This document shows positions 6,451 through 14,213 of a stretch of DNA of 64,000 bases, piece by piece. Numbering within the stretch: position 1 is the stretch's first letter; every line of letters starts with the position of its first letter. Source of the stretch: Siderastrea radians (Eukaryota; Cnidaria; Anthozoa; Scleractinia; Rhizangiidae); NCBI GenBank assembly GCA_964017195.1, contig OZ024894.1, forward strand, positions 1,674,501 to 1,738,500, read 5' to 3'. The notes below the pieces were generated by a model that saw only the letters and a program-made list of their open reading frames with translations, did not search any database and was not told the origin of the DNA. The translations under genes were made by a program, and so were the position numbers.

Positions 6451-7595
6451 AGAGAACCAAACGCCCTGTCTCGTCGTCCACGAAGAAAAGCAAGGTCTCG
6501 CAACAATGGTTAAGCCGTTACCACGATCCTAGCGCCCCGGGGAGTTTAGGTGGGGTGCAACGGTTTGTCAAAGCCCAGGGTCTCCCTTTGAAAAAAGCCC
6601 AACGACTCTTGGAACAGGATTTGGCCTACACGTTACATAAACCGCGACGTCGTCGTTTTCCCACCGTACCCGTGATCGTAGGGGGGTTAGATGATCAATG
6701 GGTGGCAGATTTAGTGGAAGTGCAACCGTTGGCCAAGTATAATCGGGGTATACGTTACTTGTTGACCGTCGTGGATGTCTTGTCCAAGTACGCATGGGTC
6801 CAACCGTTGAAAACCAAAACCGGGGTCGCGTTGGTTCATGCCTTTGAGAAGATTGTGAGACGAGGACGTCACCCTAATCGATTGCAAACGGATCGAGGGA
6901 AAGAATTTTACAATCGGACCTTTCAACGATGGCTCGACGAGCAAGGCATCCATCATTTTTCCACCGAAGGGGATGCCAAAGCCAGTGTGGTGGAACGATT
7001 TAATCGGACCTTGAAAGAACGGTTGTATCGTTATTTTACGGCTGCTAACACCTTACGCTTTGACGATGTCTTACCCGAGTTGGTGCAAGGCTATAATGCC
7101 ACCCGTCATCGAAGTATTGGTATGGCCCCTCAAGACGTGACATGGGACAACGAAGAAGCCGTGTGGAAACGATTGTACAGCAAACGATTGAAAGGTCAGA
7201 AAAAACCTAAATTCAAAGTGGGGGATCGTGTCCGTCTCAATAAGATTCATCGTACCTTTGAAAAAGGCTATTTACCCGGTTGGACCGAAGAAGTGTTTGT
7301 CGTGCATCGTGTGATCCCGGGACCCGTGCCCACGTATAAGATTCAGGAATGGGATGAGACCCCCGTCCAAGGTACGTTTTATGAAGAGGATTTACAAAAA
7401 GTCCATGTGTCCGATGTGTTTCGCATCGAAAAGGTACTTAAGCGACAAAAAGATCGTTGGTTGGTCAAGTGGAAAGGGTGGCCCGACAAGTACAATAGTT
7501 GGATTGCAAGCCAAGACGTAACGTCTCTCCAACCACCCAAGAGGAAAAGCCCACCCAAAGAGACAAGTCCACCCAAAAGACGACGATGTGACTAA
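6387..7595 (+). CDS. int: Retrovirus-like integrase with C-terminal chromodomain (402 aa)
   Basis: A basic N-terminus leads to YHDPSAPGSLGGVQRF and LHKPRRRRFP (about 45-91), features of Polinton integrases. The DDE catalytic core follows with D108 (WVADLVEV), D169 (LQTDRGKEF) and E203 (SVVERFNRTLKE), the last two separated by about 34 residues as in the rve family. An SH3-like part (FKVGDRVRLNK) precedes a chromodomain (about 343-378; FRIEKVLKRQKDRWLVKWKG and a conserved W). The enzyme joins the TIR ends to host DNA and makes the 6-bp duplication seen here. The chromodomain may guide insertion toward histone-marked chromatin; insertion inside a satellite is consistent with that. M1 or M5 (6399) may be the start. 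Confidence 0.95.
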   Translation: MPKSMAPRKKTQRWSTTTAKLKRTKRPVSSSTKKSKVSQQWLSRYHDPSAPGSLGGVQRFVKAQGLPLKKAQRLLEQDLAYTLHKPRRRRFPTVPVIVGGLDDQWVADLVEVQPLAKYNRGIRYLLTVVDVLSKYAWVQPLKTKTGVALVHAFEKIVRRGRHPNRLQTDRGKEFYNRTFQRWLDEQGIHHFSTEGDAKASVVERFNRTLKERLYRYFTAANTLRFDDVLPELVQGYNATRHRSIGMAPQDVTWDNEEAVWKRLYSKRLKGQKKPKFKVGDRVRLNKIHRTFEKGYLPGWTEEVFVVHRVIPGPVPTYKIQEWDETPVQGTFYEEDLQKVHVSDVFRIEKVLKRQKDRWLVKWKGWPDKYNSWIASQDVTSLQPPKRKSPPKETSPPKRRRCD

Positions 7596-7598
7596 ACA

Positions 7599-8642
7599 AT
7601 GACGTTGGTGCCCAACTCGTCGTTTTACGTGACGTTGATGAGTCATGCGAGTACCGAAGAGTTTCCTGGCAACAAGAGTCATCATTTCAGAAACCGATTG
7701 CCGAAACCCATTCGATTTATGGGACGCGGATGGATGGTGGGTATGGCGAGTTTATCCTTACCCACCATTCCCGTGCTAGCGGAAGAAGGAGGCGTGGGCG
7801 ATTCCCATCCTCTGTTGTACGTACGATGGCACGAACGGGTGTATATCCAAGACGATCAAGGCAACGATCGCTGGTACCATGAACGCCGCGAACTCACTGT
7901 CTACGGACGAGATATGAGAAAGGAGATGACCTCGTTGACGGGAGTTCAATTTTTTCATCAACTGGTCTATCGTTACGAGCAAAGCCGTGCGAAACAAACC
8001 GTCCCCAAAAACAAATGGACCGAGGACAATGGCCTCAAATTGGCCCCGACCTTTGAATGGACCTCCGAAGGGGATTTGTTATTGAATAGCAAGCCCGTGG
8101 ATTACAAACGACAAGTGGCGCACGTGTCATGGGGCAGAACCTTGGCCCTGAGAATGGGATGGATTGAACAAGTGTCCCCCGGCCAGTATCGATTGGGTCC
8201 CAATCTCTTGCAAGAATTTCAAGGCATGTCTACCATTCCCACCCCGACGGATGTCCGCGATACCAGCAACAAACCCCTCTTTTGGAAAGTGGAGGGGGAT
8301 TATCTGAAGTTGAGTCTATCGTGTCCTTGGCGGTTTGTGAATTTGAACGGGACCTTTCGTGTCCCGTCGGAATTTCCCGCCCTGCGTCCTTTGCACGTGT
8401 ATTGTGATGTAGGCACTAGCAGTATGGTAGGGGGTCGCATCACGGATCTCTTACGAGAAATCAAGTACCACCCCAAAGAAACCACGCACTTTGAACCTCG
8501 ACATATTCAATATGTCCCCGTACGCAATGAAGTGGTGGAAATCGTGGAAACCCAGATGGCCGAAATCAATGGGGATCTCGTGACATTTGGCGAAGGGCAT
8601 ACCCTCCTAACCCTCCACTTTAAAAGGGAGGTCGTGGTGTGA
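7599..8642 (+). CDS. Penton-like minor capsid protein, paralogue 2 (347 aa)
   Basis: Starts three bases after the integrase stop. It is clearly paralogous to the next gene: SSFYVTLMSHASTEEFPGN then RLPKPIRFMGRGWMVGMASL at the N-terminus; RLGPNLLQEFQGM and PLFWKVEGDYLKLSLSCPWRFVNLN in the middle; HVYCDVGTSSMVGGRITDLLREI, FEPRHIQYVPVRNEVVEIVE and LLTLHF at the C-terminus. No TATA is obvious; a joint transcript with integrase is possible. Confidence 0.85.
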   Translation: MTLVPNSSFYVTLMSHASTEEFPGNKSHHFRNRLPKPIRFMGRGWMVGMASLSLPTIPVLAEEGGVGDSHPLLYVRWHERVYIQDDQGNDRWYHERRELTVYGRDMRKEMTSLTGVQFFHQLVYRYEQSRAKQTVPKNKWTEDNGLKLAPTFEWTSEGDLLLNSKPVDYKRQVAHVSWGRTLALRMGWIEQVSPGQYRLGPNLLQEFQGMSTIPTPTDVRDTSNKPLFWKVEGDYLKLSLSCPWRFVNLNGTFRVPSEFPALRPLHVYCDVGTSSMVGGRITDLLREIKYHPKETTHFEPRHIQYVPVRNEVVEIVETQMAEINGDLVTFGEGHTLLTLHFKREVVV

Positions 8643-8653
8643 GGCAGACAAAC

Positions 8654-9706
8654 ATGTCGTTCTACGTGACGTTACCCAGTCATTCCAACCGACGTGAATT
8701 TCCCAACAACCAAGCCAATTCCTTCAAGATTCGTCTACCTCAACCGTTACGGTTACAAGGAGGGGGATGGCAAGTAGGGTTGAGTGCCATTTCCTTACCG
8801 GATACGCACGTCAATTTGTACGAGTTGGTGCAAAAAGATGGGTTCATCCTATCGACGTCCTGGGACCAAACCTATCCCAAACCGAATGGAAAAGAGGGGG
8901 AAATGCAAGATCGAGGAGGGACGGCTGAAACCCTCATCAATGACATTCAACATTTGGATTGGGTGGTGGATGGGGTGAGTTTCATGAAAGCCACCATTGC
9001 TCACTTGGAACAACAACGCAAGGAAACGGCGATTCAAGGAGGTCGGTTTGTTAACGATCAAGGCAAACACACCTACGTCAAGTTCAAGTGGGAAGGGGAA
9101 GATCTGCTCATTGACAACACCAATATCTGTCATTGCAAAACCGACACGCCCACCCTGACCATCTACACCAAGTTGGCGGTCAAGATGGGATGGTTACGTA
9201 AAATTAGCAGTGGATTGATTTTGGGCCCAAACTTACAACAAGACTTCATGGGGGATCAAATCCCCAACATGACAAAACCAGCCGTTGACAACGATTGGAA
9301 CGATGTCAACGACGATCAGCAGAACCCAGTCTTTTGGACGGTGCGTTCGATTTTCCCGGATCATTTGCAATTGAGTATGAGTTGTGGGTGGCGTTTCACC
9401 AACTTGAATGTGGCGTTTCGTTCGGTGGTGGGAGATCCCTCGCGATCGTTGCACGTGTACTCGGACGTGGCAGGCAGTATGATGGTCGGCAATCGCGTCA
9501 CCGATTTGTTGCGAGAAATCCACTACAAGCGGGAAGGCAGAGGCACCATGTACTTTGAACCGTTGCACATTCAATACCTACCGCTTCGTAATGAAGTGGT
9601 GGAAATCATTCAAATGCAAGTCACCGAAACGTCTGGCACGGAGGATAAGTTGGTCAGGTTTGGCAAAGGCAACACGCTGGTCACCTTGCACTTCAAAAAG
9701 GCATAA
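8654..9706 (+). CDS. Penton-like minor capsid protein, paralogue 3 (350 aa)
   Basis: Starts at ATG 8654 (MSFYVTLPSHS); the few codons before it in frame contain only a GTG. The family pattern FYVTLPS...FPNNQANSFKIRLP...W-Q-V-G-L-S-A-I-S-L-P is closest to the usual Polinton penton. The C-terminal half aligns by eye with paralogue 2 (HVYSDVAGSMMVGNRVTDLL; HIQYLPLRNEVVEII; LVTLHFKKA). A TTTAAAAGG sequence in the end of the preceding gene, about 35 bp before this ATG, may be its TATA box. Confidence 0.87.
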   Translation: MSFYVTLPSHSNRREFPNNQANSFKIRLPQPLRLQGGGWQVGLSAISLPDTHVNLYELVQKDGFILSTSWDQTYPKPNGKEGEMQDRGGTAETLINDIQHLDWVVDGVSFMKATIAHLEQQRKETAIQGGRFVNDQGKHTYVKFKWEGEDLLIDNTNICHCKTDTPTLTIYTKLAVKMGWLRKISSGLILGPNLQQDFMGDQIPNMTKPAVDNDWNDVNDDQQNPVFWTVRSIFPDHLQLSMSCGWRFTNLNVAFRSVVGDPSRSLHVYSDVAGSMMVGNRVTDLLREIHYKREGRGTMYFEPLHIQYLPLRNEVVEIIQMQVTETSGTEDKLVRFGKGNTLVTLHFKKA

Positions 9707-9735
9707 AAAGGGAAAAAGGGGATGGTCAGTCAAAG

Positions 9736-9930
9736 ATGCCAAAGACAAGAGCACGTCGAAGAAGAAGAAGAAGGCAACGAGGCGGTCTCTTGCCTCTGGC
9801 CGCTCTCGTGCCAGCCTTGATCGCTGTGGGGAAAGCCGCCGCGTTGGGAGCGGTGGGTGGTGCCGCGGGTTACGGTGGCAAAAAAGCCATGGAAGCAGCG
9901 ACCACTCGGAAGAAAAAGAAAGGTCGATGA
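9736..9930 (+). CDS. Small basic core protein, adenovirus pX-like (64 aa)
   Basis: The N-terminus is almost all arginine (RARRRRRRRQRGG), followed by a hydrophobic alanine/glycine segment (LLPLAALVPALIAVGKA, ~18-34) and a lysine-rich tail. The layout is that of pX/mu-type DNA-condensing precursors. The QRGG at residues 14-17 resembles an adenain cleavage site. It is paralogous to the ORF at 15417-15590 (same QRGG position and a similar LVPAL-x-GKA segment). CATAAAAAG about 35 bp upstream may be its TATA box. Confidence 0.75.
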   Translation: MPKTRARRRRRRRQRGGLLPLAALVPALIAVGKAAALGAVGGAAGYGGKKAMEAATTRKKKKGR

Positions 9931-9937
9931 GAGGGGG

Positions 9938-9945
9938 TATAAAAA
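9938..9945 (+). promoter_or_regulatory. TATA box for 10001 gene
   Basis: TATAAAAA in the short gap before the next gene, 63 bp upstream of the ATG at 10001. Confidence 0.6.
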
Positions 9946-10000
9946 GACAAAGGGGGTGACGTGACGCATAGTCCTTGGTGAAAGAGCAAAGAAGACAACC

Positions 10001-10327
10001 ATGCGAGGGGGAAGTTTGACACGATTTCGGACCGACGAGTGGTATGATCAACATGGCAGCGGGTTGATAAGGGAGGTCATGCGTGGGGGGTTCCAAGGCC
10101 TTAAAAGCACGCGAAATCCTTTAAAACTGCCTAGTAACACCTTGCGCGGATTGAACGCAGGGTTATCACGAGGGATCAAACGCAAAGCCGAAGACGTCAT
10201 TAAAAAAGAAATCACCAAACAAGCCAAGAAAGCGTTGAATCAGAAGAACGTGAAAGACGCCGTGCGGGTAGCCAGTGCCTTATTTCCCAAACAAACCAAA
10301 CGGGCGCGAGATATTTTGGGCGTGTGA
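10001..10327 (+). CDS. Basic virion-type protein (108 aa)
   Basis: Begins MRGGSLTRFRTDEWYDQHGSG, then a second MRGG at about residue 27 and a lysine/arginine-rich helical C-terminal half (AEDVIKKEITKQAKKALNQK) ending DILGV. Two MRGG motifs could be protease sites. Its position directly before the capsid gene suggests a core or capsid-cementing precursor such as pVI-like; the family is not recognised with certainty. Confidence 0.65.
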   Translation: MRGGSLTRFRTDEWYDQHGSGLIREVMRGGFQGLKSTRNPLKLPSNTLRGLNAGLSRGIKRKAEDVIKKEITKQAKKALNQKNVKDAVRVASALFPKQTKRARDILGV

Positions 10328-10329
10328 AC

Positions 10330-10551
10330 ATGGATCCCGTGCATTCACGACCTCGACGGATTCGCAGTAATCGAGGGTTGACTCAATGGGGTGGACTGTA
10401 TCCGTTTTGGAAACTCAGGAGAGGACAACGTGGTGGCTGGTTAAGTGCCGAGGTGATGAGACTGCCCGGGTTTGATTTGAGACAACGTTTAGCACGACGA
10501 CGGTATAAAAACCCCTCACGACGACGACGTACCACCACTCGACGACGTTAA
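10330..10551 (+). CDS. Small basic virion-type protein (73 aa)
   Basis: ATG 10330 follows the previous stop by two bases; a GTG upstream in frame is not used. The protein is arginine-rich, with GLTQWGGLYPFWKLRRGQRGGWL in two pieces (WGG and QRGG motifs) and a tail of arginine clusters (RRRRTTTRRR). It is probably a DNA-binding core protein cleaved by the viral protease. Confidence 0.65.
   Translation: MDPVHSRPRRIRSNRGLTQWGGLYPFWKLRRGQRGGWLSAEVMRLPGFDLRQRLARRRYKNPSRRRRTTTRRR
10504..10511 (+). promoter_or_regulatory. TATA box of major capsid gene
   Basis: TATAAAAA inside the end of the preceding gene, 43 bp before the capsid ATG. Confidence 0.65.
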
Positions 10552-10553
10552 AC

Positions 10554-11954
10554 ATGCCTGACGTGAGTACACAAACCGCCCCGGCTCACGAGCGTTCCGA
10601 AGGGACCGTCAACCCGGCGTTACGGATTTTCAAGGTGCCGCCCACCGACATTAGCATCAATGCCTATCGCATGGTCACCATCCAACCCACCACCACGGGT
10701 ATCAATCCCATGGAATTCATCATTCCGGGATTAGACGATTTTGTAGATTTGGGACGCAGTTACTTTACCATGGAATTGAGTTTGAAAAAGGAGGATGCCG
10801 GGAACTTGCTGGCCAATGAAAAATTGTGGCCCGTCAATAATTTGGCCCATTCCATCATCAAGCAAATTGACTTGCAGTTGAATGGCACGTTGATCAGTCC
10901 ACAATCCGACACGTATCATTACAAAGCTTACCTGGAAACCTTGCTGAATTATGATCGAGAAGATGGCAAGACCGTGTTAGGACCCCAAGGATGGTTCAAT
11001 CAAGTGGATTTCCCACCCCAATGGACGGGCAACAACACAAACAAAGCTGGACCGCATGCAGCCTGGACCGCTCTCCCTGCCAATCACAAAGGAGCCTTGG
11101 ACGCCATGATCGCCGAACTCGCCAAGTATGCAGGAGGTGTCACCCACAGTCTGGTGTTTACCCCGCACCTGGAAGTCTTTCATACTGGAAAATTGTTAGT
11201 GCCTGGCATCGAAATCAAGATGAAATTTCATTTCAATGGCCCCAGCCTGTTTTTCAATGGAGTGGGTGAAGCTGGACGATTGATGGAAGGGGATGTGAAA
11301 CTACGGTTTCATCTCTGTCAACTGCGTTTGAATGACGCCATCTACCACAGTTTGTCTGAAAAAAGACACAATGAAGGCCAAGTGGCGGCTTACCCGACCG
11401 TCCGCAGTGAAATCCGCACCTTCACCATGCAAAACAACCTGGTCCGCTTTGATATCCCCAACCTGTTTCAAAACAGAATACCGGACCGATTGATTGTGGG
11501 GTTGTTGGACAGCCGAGCCTTCAATGGAGATGTGACCCGAGATCCGTTCTGTTTCCAGAAATTTGGACTGACCTCCATTAAACAGATTGTCAAAGGCGAA
11601 GAATACCCTTATGAAACCCTGCAGTTAGTGCACAACAATGGCAGCCGAGATAATCTAGGCTACTTCCGTTTTCTGCAAGCCAGTGGCGCTTGGTGTAAAA
11701 AGAAAGGCAATATGGTCGAACTAGGAGATTGGGGCGAAGCGAAAAATTGTACCTTGTACATGTTTGACAATGTGGCCAATGGATGTGCCGACAGTCAAAA
11801 CCTCAATCCCAAGCAAACGGGCGATTTACAATTGGTCTTGGAATTTGGAGCCGCCCCCGGTGTCAATATAACCGTGCTCGTGTATGGAGAATTTGAGAAC
11901 TTGCTGGAGATTGACCGCAACGGAGCCGTGTTGTACAACATTTACCAGCACTGA
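10554..11954 (+). CDS. mcp: Major capsid protein, double jelly-roll (hexon-like, 466 aa)
   Basis: The protein has the Polinton capsid pattern: an N-terminal segment ahead of IEFTIPG-like FIIPGLDDFVDLGRSYF (~58-75), then ELSLKKED, HSIIKQIDLQLNGTLI (~96-111), YHYKAYLETLLNY (~120-132), LLVPGIEIKMKFHFN, and a closing strand GVNITVLVYGEFENLLEIDR near the C-terminus. The length matches family members. Trimers form the capsid faces. It lies directly before the maturation protease. Confidence 0.93.
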   Translation: MPDVSTQTAPAHERSEGTVNPALRIFKVPPTDISINAYRMVTIQPTTTGINPMEFIIPGLDDFVDLGRSYFTMELSLKKEDAGNLLANEKLWPVNNLAHSIIKQIDLQLNGTLISPQSDTYHYKAYLETLLNYDREDGKTVLGPQGWFNQVDFPPQWTGNNTNKAGPHAAWTALPANHKGALDAMIAELAKYAGGVTHSLVFTPHLEVFHTGKLLVPGIEIKMKFHFNGPSLFFNGVGEAGRLMEGDVKLRFHLCQLRLNDAIYHSLSEKRHNEGQVAAYPTVRSEIRTFTMQNNLVRFDIPNLFQNRIPDRLIVGLLDSRAFNGDVTRDPFCFQKFGLTSIKQIVKGEEYPYETLQLVHNNGSRDNLGYFRFLQASGAWCKKKGNMVELGDWGEAKNCTLYMFDNVANGCADSQNLNPKQTGDLQLVLEFGAAPGVNITVLVYGEFENLLEIDRNGAVLYNIYQH

Positions 11955-11959
11955 AGAAG

Positions 11960-12499
11960 ATGGAACACGTGGCCTTGAATAATGTGCAATTGGATTATTT
12001 AGCCCGAGACGACCCCCACTTGAAACGTTACTTTTACGGGACGGTGGCCTGTGATCGACTACCCAAGCGTCCTGTCAAGACCCAACCCCAAGGGTACATT
12101 GTGAACACCGACCCGCACGATCAACCGGGACAACATTGGTTAGCGGTGTGGACCGAGGGAAACGTGTGTGAAATCCTCGACAGTTATGCTTTGCCCATGG
12201 ACACGTACGTGCAAGCCACCCCGTTACGAGATTGGATGGTGAAACATTGGAAGTATGTGGTGACCAATGGCAAGTCCCTGCAAACCATTTCAAGCAAGAG
12301 TTGTGGGGATTACGCCTTGTTGTACTTGAAAGCCAAAGCCCGTGGACGGACCTTGCAAGACTTTTTAAATGAGTTTTCCGATCATGATTATGTAAGCAAT
12401 GACCATCAAGCCGGTCAACGCATTCAACAATTGATTGTAGGCCAAGAAGCCCGATGGTATCAACTTTGTTGTCATCCGTATCATCAACGGAATGATTAA
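11960..12499 (+). CDS. Adenain-like cysteine maturation protease (179 aa)
   Basis: The catalytic set of the adenovirus protease (C5) family is visible in order: H59 (GQHWLAVW), D74 (EILDSY), Q108 (LQTIS) and C115 (SCGDYALLYL). Length is near that of adenain. It would process core and capsid precursors carrying x-x-G-G sites. It starts 5 bp after the capsid stop, implying linked expression. The stop overlaps an AATAAA (12499-12504), so transcripts likely end before the tRNA-like gene. Confidence 0.93.
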   Translation: MEHVALNNVQLDYLARDDPHLKRYFYGTVACDRLPKRPVKTQPQGYIVNTDPHDQPGQHWLAVWTEGNVCEILDSYALPMDTYVQATPLRDWMVKHWKYVVTNGKSLQTISSKSCGDYALLYLKAKARGRTLQDFLNEFSDHDYVSNDHQAGQRIQQLIVGQEARWYQLCCHPYHQRND

Positions 12500-12528
12500 A
12501 TAAAATTTGTTGGAAAAACAAGTGTGTC

Positions 12529-12613
12529 GGAGTCGTAGCTCAGTCGGTAGAGCCTTTGGATCCCCCCGGATACATGAGGGGATCGCGCGTGGGTTCGAGT
12601 CCCACCGATTCCA
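12529..12613 (+). tRNA. tRNA-like RNA polymerase III gene (unusual anticodon arm)
   Basis: An acceptor stem GGAGTCG (12529-12535) pairs with CGATTCC (12606-12612; one G-U), followed by discriminator A. The D arm GCTC/GAGC and the T arm GTGGG-TTCGAGT-CCCAC are perfect. The internal promoter is consensus: A box TAGCTCAGTCGG and B box GGTTCGAGTCC. A T8 run (12627-12634) would terminate Pol III. The 35-nt middle (12554-12588) is too long for a plain anticodon arm and instead forms GATCCCC/GGGGATC with a 12-nt loop, so it may hold an intron, a long arm, or have lost decoding. It sits in the 150-bp gap between protease and ATPase and is a candidate virus-encoded small RNA. Confidence 0.75.
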
Positions 12614-12626
12614 ATAAAAAGGTGCC

Positions 12627-12634
12627 TTTTTTTT
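12627..12634 (+). terminator. Pol III-type T-run
   Basis: Eight T's 14 bp past the tRNA-like 3' end. Confidence 0.6.
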
Positions 12635-12656
12635 CCCCCTGGGTAGTATCATCATC

Positions 12657-13310
12657 ATGCAAACGGGGAAACCGTTTCGTTTTCATACCCCCTCCTCTAT
12701 CTTGGTGGTGGGTCCTTCGGGATGTGGCAAAACGGTGTTTACGGAAAAACTCTTGGTAGACAACCCCGAGTTGTTTGACACCCCACCGACCCAAATGCAT
12801 TATTGTTATGGGGCATGGCAAGATCGATTTCAAGGCATGCAAGATCATGGGGTGGTGTTTCACGAAGGGATTCCCGATCATGACGCGTTGGTCCAATGGT
12901 TTCCTGAAGGACAGGGGGTCCTGGTCTTGGATGATTTAATGGATGAAGGGAGTCACGATAAACGCGTGTTGGATTTATTCACCAAACATTCGCATCATCA
13001 AGGAGTGACGGTGCTCTACTTGTGCCAAGACATGTTTCCCGTGGGGCGCTATGCCAAAAGTATATCCCGCAATGCCCATTACATTGTGGCGTTCAAGAAT
13101 CCCCGGGATCAATTAGGGGTACGCAACGTCATGCTGCAATCGTTTCCGACCACTTGGAAAGACACCTTGGAGACGTTTCATCAAGCCACCACCCGCCCGT
13201 ATGGCTATTTGGTCTTGGATTTACACCCGGCCTCCTCCGATCAACAACGGTTGTTGAGTCACCTGTTAAAAGACGAAGGATGGACGCGCACCTATCAAAA
13301 GCGCCTATAA
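12657..13310 (+). CDS. FtsK/HerA (A32-type) genome-packaging ATPase (217 aa)
   Basis: Walker A GPSGCGKT is at residues 19-26, Walker B VLVLDD at 88-93 followed by LMDE, and a polar sensor-like segment TVLYLCQDMF at 118-127. This is the order seen in Polinton and poxvirus A32-type packaging ATPases, and the length is normal. It pumps viral DNA into capsids. An ATAAAAAGG just past the tRNA-like gene, about 43 bp upstream, may be its TATA box. Confidence 0.93.
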   Translation: MQTGKPFRFHTPSSILVVGPSGCGKTVFTEKLLVDNPELFDTPPTQMHYCYGAWQDRFQGMQDHGVVFHEGIPDHDALVQWFPEGQGVLVLDDLMDEGSHDKRVLDLFTKHSHHQGVTVLYLCQDMFPVGRYAKSISRNAHYIVAFKNPRDQLGVRNVMLQSFPTTWKDTLETFHQATTRPYGYLVLDLHPASSDQQRLLSHLLKDEGWTRTYQKRL

Positions 13311-13313
13311 AGG
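13306..13313 (+). promoter_or_regulatory. TATA box of RGG/poly-Gly gene
   Basis: TATAAAGG overlaps the ATPase stop codon and lies 45 bp before ATG 13351. Confidence 0.6.
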
Positions 13314-13350
13314 CACGACACCCCCTTTGGAACCGGAAAAAAGAGCAACC

Positions 13351-14211
13351 ATGGCCGATGAAGACCGTCAACCTCCGCAATCGTACGATACCGTGGCCCC
13401 GGCCGGGGTTGGGGCGTCCAGTAGCAATGTCATGTCCCCAAGGGCCTTCCAAGATCTGTTTTTCACTGGAGACGAAGGCCTTATCGACGTCGCCATGGAG
13501 GAAATGCCCCCTGATCCCCTCTATGAGTTTATGCAATCCATCCCCTCTGCGGACGTCATCGCGAGTTGGCCCGATGTGACTGGTGTACCCCCTGCACAGG
13601 CCTCTTCCCCCGCGGGGGTAGGAAGTCAAGCATCCCATTCACCCTCATTCCATAGCCCCCAGACCACCCCGGAGTCTTCTGGGGCTCGAACGCCTGCGAC
13701 GCCTCCTAGCGTACCCCGGGCGGCGGGTGCTCGAACAGCCGCGGGGGCTGGGGGTAATGGTAGGGGACGCCGTGGACCTAGGACTAGAGGTGGACGTGGT
13801 GGGGGACGTGGCGGTGGACGTGGTGGTGGTGCTGGTGCTGGTGGTGGTGGTGGTGCTGGCGGTGGTGGTGGTGCTGGTGGTGGTGGTGGTGGAGGTGGTG
13901 GAGGAGGAGGTGGCGGTGGTGGTGCTGGTGGTGGTGGTGGTGGTGGACGACGGGGGCGCCGACGCCGACGCCTTTTCCCCACTTCACCTGCCTCCAGCAC
14001 TCCTGGATCGTCTGGGGGGTCTGGTAGACAACCTCGTACCTTGCGTCAAGCCGATTTACAACGACGTTTACGGATGCTATTACAAGATCAAGAACAATTG
14101 GCCCAAGGACGGGAAATTGCTAATGTCACCATGACCAATAGCATTGTGACCAGTTATAAACAAGGAGGAGCCCCGAGCGTACAAACCTCGTCGTCCCGGG
14201 TCTCGCCGTGA
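13351..14211 (+). CDS. RGG/poly-glycine protein with basic cluster (286 aa)
   Basis: The start is ATG 13351 in the strong context accATGg; the frame is open slightly upstream but without an ATG. An acidic, proline- and serine-rich N-terminal half leads to RGG repeats (~143-160), a 40-residue glycine/alanine tract made of GGT/GGC codons (~160-203), a basic cluster RRGRRRRR, and a helical C-terminus (LRQADLQRRLRMLLQDQEQLAQG). RGG boxes usually bind RNA or DNA. Its place among structural genes suggests a scaffold, packaging or RNA-binding late protein; no family recognised. The (GGT)n tract is prone to length change. Confidence 0.75.
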   Translation: MADEDRQPPQSYDTVAPAGVGASSSNVMSPRAFQDLFFTGDEGLIDVAMEEMPPDPLYEFMQSIPSADVIASWPDVTGVPPAQASSPAGVGSQASHSPSFHSPQTTPESSGARTPATPPSVPRAAGARTAAGAGGNGRGRRGPRTRGGRGGGRGGGRGGGAGAGGGGGAGGGGGAGGGGGGGGGGGGGGGGAGGGGGGGRRGRRRRRLFPTSPASSTPGSSGGSGRQPRTLRQADLQRRLRMLLQDQEQLAQGREIANVTMTNSIVTSYKQGGAPSVQTSSSRVSP

Positions 14212-14213
14212 GG

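Noticed and set aside
13626..14000. Poly-proline minus-strand ORF and poly-Val/Gly alternate frames
   Set aside because: Products of reading the (GGT)n tract in other frames.
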